The notes under the pieces: model-generated
Seen by the model: only the letters and a program-made list of their open reading frames with translations
What the model was told of the DNA's origin: nothing
Database searches by the model: none
Position numbers and translations under genes: made by a program
NCBI GenBank assembly: GCA_030044045.1
Contig: JASHWO010000062.1
Span: 1 to 6,099, forward strand
Direction: 5' to 3'
Length of the DNA: 6,099 nucleotides
Source of the DNA: Acidimicrobiales bacterium
GTDB taxonomy: Bacteria; Actinomycetota; Acidimicrobiia; Acidimicrobiales; RAAP-2
Shown here: one piece after another, positions 4,970-6,099 of the stretch
Layout: each line of letters begins with the position of its first letter
How positions within the stretch are numbered: position 1 is the stretch's first letter

Positions 4970-6097
4970 GTGCCTCCCGAGAAGCTCCACTGGGCCCACC
5001 TCTACGAGGAGGTCGTCACCTCCGGGCTGTGCACCGGCTGCTCGGCCTGCGTGGTGGTCTGCCCCTACGACGTTCTCGGCTACGACGACGCCGACGGCCG
5101 CTACAAGCCCTTCCACGTCGAGGCCACAGGTGGGGCCGACGACTGCACCCACGGGGCGAAGGGCTGCACCCTCTGCACCCGGGCCTGCCCCCGCTTCCGC
5201 ACCTGGGAGCCCGAGATCGACCAGCACCTCTTCGGCCGGGAGCGCACCGACGACGAGGTGGCGGGGATCACCGCCGACATCGTGCTGGCCCGGGCCACCG
5301 ATCCCGAGCTGCACGGGGCCGGCCAGGACGGCGGCTTCGTCTCGGCCCTCCTGGTGTGGGCCCTGGAGCACGACGTCGTCGATGCCGCGCTGGTGTCGGC
5401 CCTCGAGGGGGACGGCAGCTCCTGGAAGGCGGTGCCGGCCGTGGCCCGGACCCGGGCCGACGTGCTGGCCACCGCCGGCTCCCGCTACACCTACTCGGCC
5501 AACCCCATGGCCTACGCCCAGGCCATCGAGGGGGGCGCCGAGCGCATCGCCCTGGTGGGCATGGGCTGCCAGGCCTCGGCACCGCCGATGATGGCCGCCC
5601 GGAAGGCGGGCAAGGTGGCCCGGCGGTTCACCCTGTCGATCGGCCTCCTGTGCTCGAAGACCTTCGACGACGCCATCTTCCCCGAGCTGTTCGAGGCCCA
5701 GTACGGGCTGGCCCGCCAGGACATCGTGAAGATGAACATCAAGGGCGTGTTCCAGGTGTGGACCCGCGACGGCGGCTACCACGAGATCCCGCTGAAGGAG
5801 GCCCACGCCTTCACCCGGGAGGGCTGCACGGCCTGCCCGGACTTCGCCGCCGAGCACGCCGACATCTCCGCCGGCGGTATCGGGGCCTTCAACGACTGGA
5901 CGCTGACCCTGGTCCGCACCGAGCGGGGGCGCGAGCTGTTCCACGCCATGGTGGCCGCCGGGGCGGTGGAGGTACGCCCGGCCGACGACGACCCCGGGGC
6001 CGTCGCCCTGCTGCGCAAGCTCAGCCGGGTGAGCCGCCGCCGCTGGCCGGCCACGGCCGTCCCGATGCCCGGCCGGCTGCCGGCCGCCGCCGGGTAG
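4970..6097 (+). CDS. Coenzyme F420 hydrogenase/dehydrogenase beta subunit family protein (FrhB/FpoF-like) with two N-terminal 4Fe-4S motifs
   Basis: This 375-residue cytoplasmic iron-sulfur flavoprotein belongs to the FrhB/FdhB family, whose members pass electrons between coenzyme F420 and iron-sulfur clusters through FAD. A ferredoxin-like N-terminus has C21-x2-C24-x2-C27-x3-C31-P and a second set C59-x6-C66-x2-C69-x3-C73-P. The FrhB/FdhB N-terminal domain follows (about 103-180, with GQDGGFVSALL at 118-128), then the C-terminal domain (about 190-340). The latter contains VGMGCQA (C200), GLLCSK (C228) and C286-x2-C289-PDF with ADISAGGIG (297-305), likely holding another cluster and the flavin. 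The two ferredoxin motifs make it closer in layout to FpoF than to plain FrhB. No hydrogenase, Fpo or formate dehydrogenase partner lies in the window, so the electron partner is unknown; plant and cyanobacterial relatives act on chlorophyll intermediates, so F420 use is likely but unproven. GTG 4970 is preferred over the in-frame GTG at 4964 because of the TANNNT-N6 spacing. The stop lies two bases from the window end. Confidence 0.9.
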   Translation: MPPEKLHWAHLYEEVVTSGLCTGCSACVVVCPYDVLGYDDADGRYKPFHVEATGGADDCTHGAKGCTLCTRACPRFRTWEPEIDQHLFGRERTDDEVAGITADIVLARATDPELHGAGQDGGFVSALLVWALEHDVVDAALVSALEGDGSSWKAVPAVARTRADVLATAGSRYTYSANPMAYAQAIEGGAERIALVGMGCQASAPPMMAARKAGKVARRFTLSIGLLCSKTFDDAIFPELFEAQYGLARQDIVKMNIKGVFQVWTRDGGYHEIPLKEAHAFTREGCTACPDFAAEHADISAGGIGAFNDWTLTLVRTERGRELFHAMVAAGAVEVRPADDDPGAVALLRKLSRVSRRRWPATAVPMPGRLPAAAG

Positions 6098-6099
6098 GG

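Noticed and set aside
4092..5591. Long open frame of 499 codons on the plus strand spanning the glycosylase and part of the F420-type gene
   Set aside because: It has low-complexity Ala/Gly/Pro/Arg composition and no domain I recognise, and it crosses two well-supported genes and their divergent promoter.
4646..5944. Long open frame of 432 codons on the minus strand opposite the F420-type gene
   Set aside because: It is a shadow of the plus-strand gene, which has clear iron-sulfur motifs and FrhB/FdhB domains.
6070..6086. Inverted repeat just before the stop of the F420-type gene
   Set aside because: It lies inside the Ala/Pro-rich C-terminal codons, where GGCC/CCGG words arise by composition alone. 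The downstream sequence is missing, so a terminator cannot be judged.

Overview
This 6.1 kb window is high-GC bacterial DNA. Sampled lines run about 72-77% G+C in the core genes. GTG starts are frequent, start signals look leaderless with a TANNNT -10 box, and there is a protein of the coenzyme F420 hydrogenase/dehydrogenase beta-subunit family. Together these suggest an Actinomycetota member; an Acidimicrobiia-like lineage is a guess only. It holds six protein genes, all apparently complete. I see no rRNA, tRNA, CRISPR array or insertion sequence. No gene-free stretch exceeds 150 bases.

Left part (minus strand, 3357 down to 18). A two-gene operon encodes a RecF/OLD-like ABC ATPase (2095-3357) and a DUF4276 protein with TOPRIM-like acidic motifs (1463-2095). 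The two overlap by one base (TAGTG). Downstream lies a DEAD-box RNA helicase (18-1313) that probably has its own promoter. The ATPase/DUF4276 pair resembles an OLD-type nuclease split into two proteins. It is visibly lower in G+C (about 60-63% in sampled lines), so it looks like an acquired defence-type cassette set among housekeeping genes.

Middle (3358-4082). A 135-base divergent region separates the ATPase from a plus-strand BCP/PrxQ peroxiredoxin (3493-3957) that has a strong Shine-Dalgarno sequence. Behind it, a 125-base convergent gap contains a 15-bp stem-loop and a perfect 22-bp palindrome, probably a two-way terminator region.

Right part. A minus-strand Fpg/Nei-family DNA glycosylase (4083-4919) with an unusual Cys-Asp-Cys-His zinc-finger pattern is divergent from the F420 hydrogenase/dehydrogenase beta-subunit-like iron-sulfur flavoprotein (4970-6097). 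Only 50 bases separate their starts. The peroxiredoxin, glycosylase and F420-type oxidoreductase all fit a redox or oxidative-damage theme, but nothing shows that they are co-regulated.

Two results deserve attention. One is the ATPase-DUF4276 pair as a candidate anti-phage system. The other is an identical TANNNT-N6-GTG arrangement at three separate genes, which indicates leaderless transcripts and settles their start codons.
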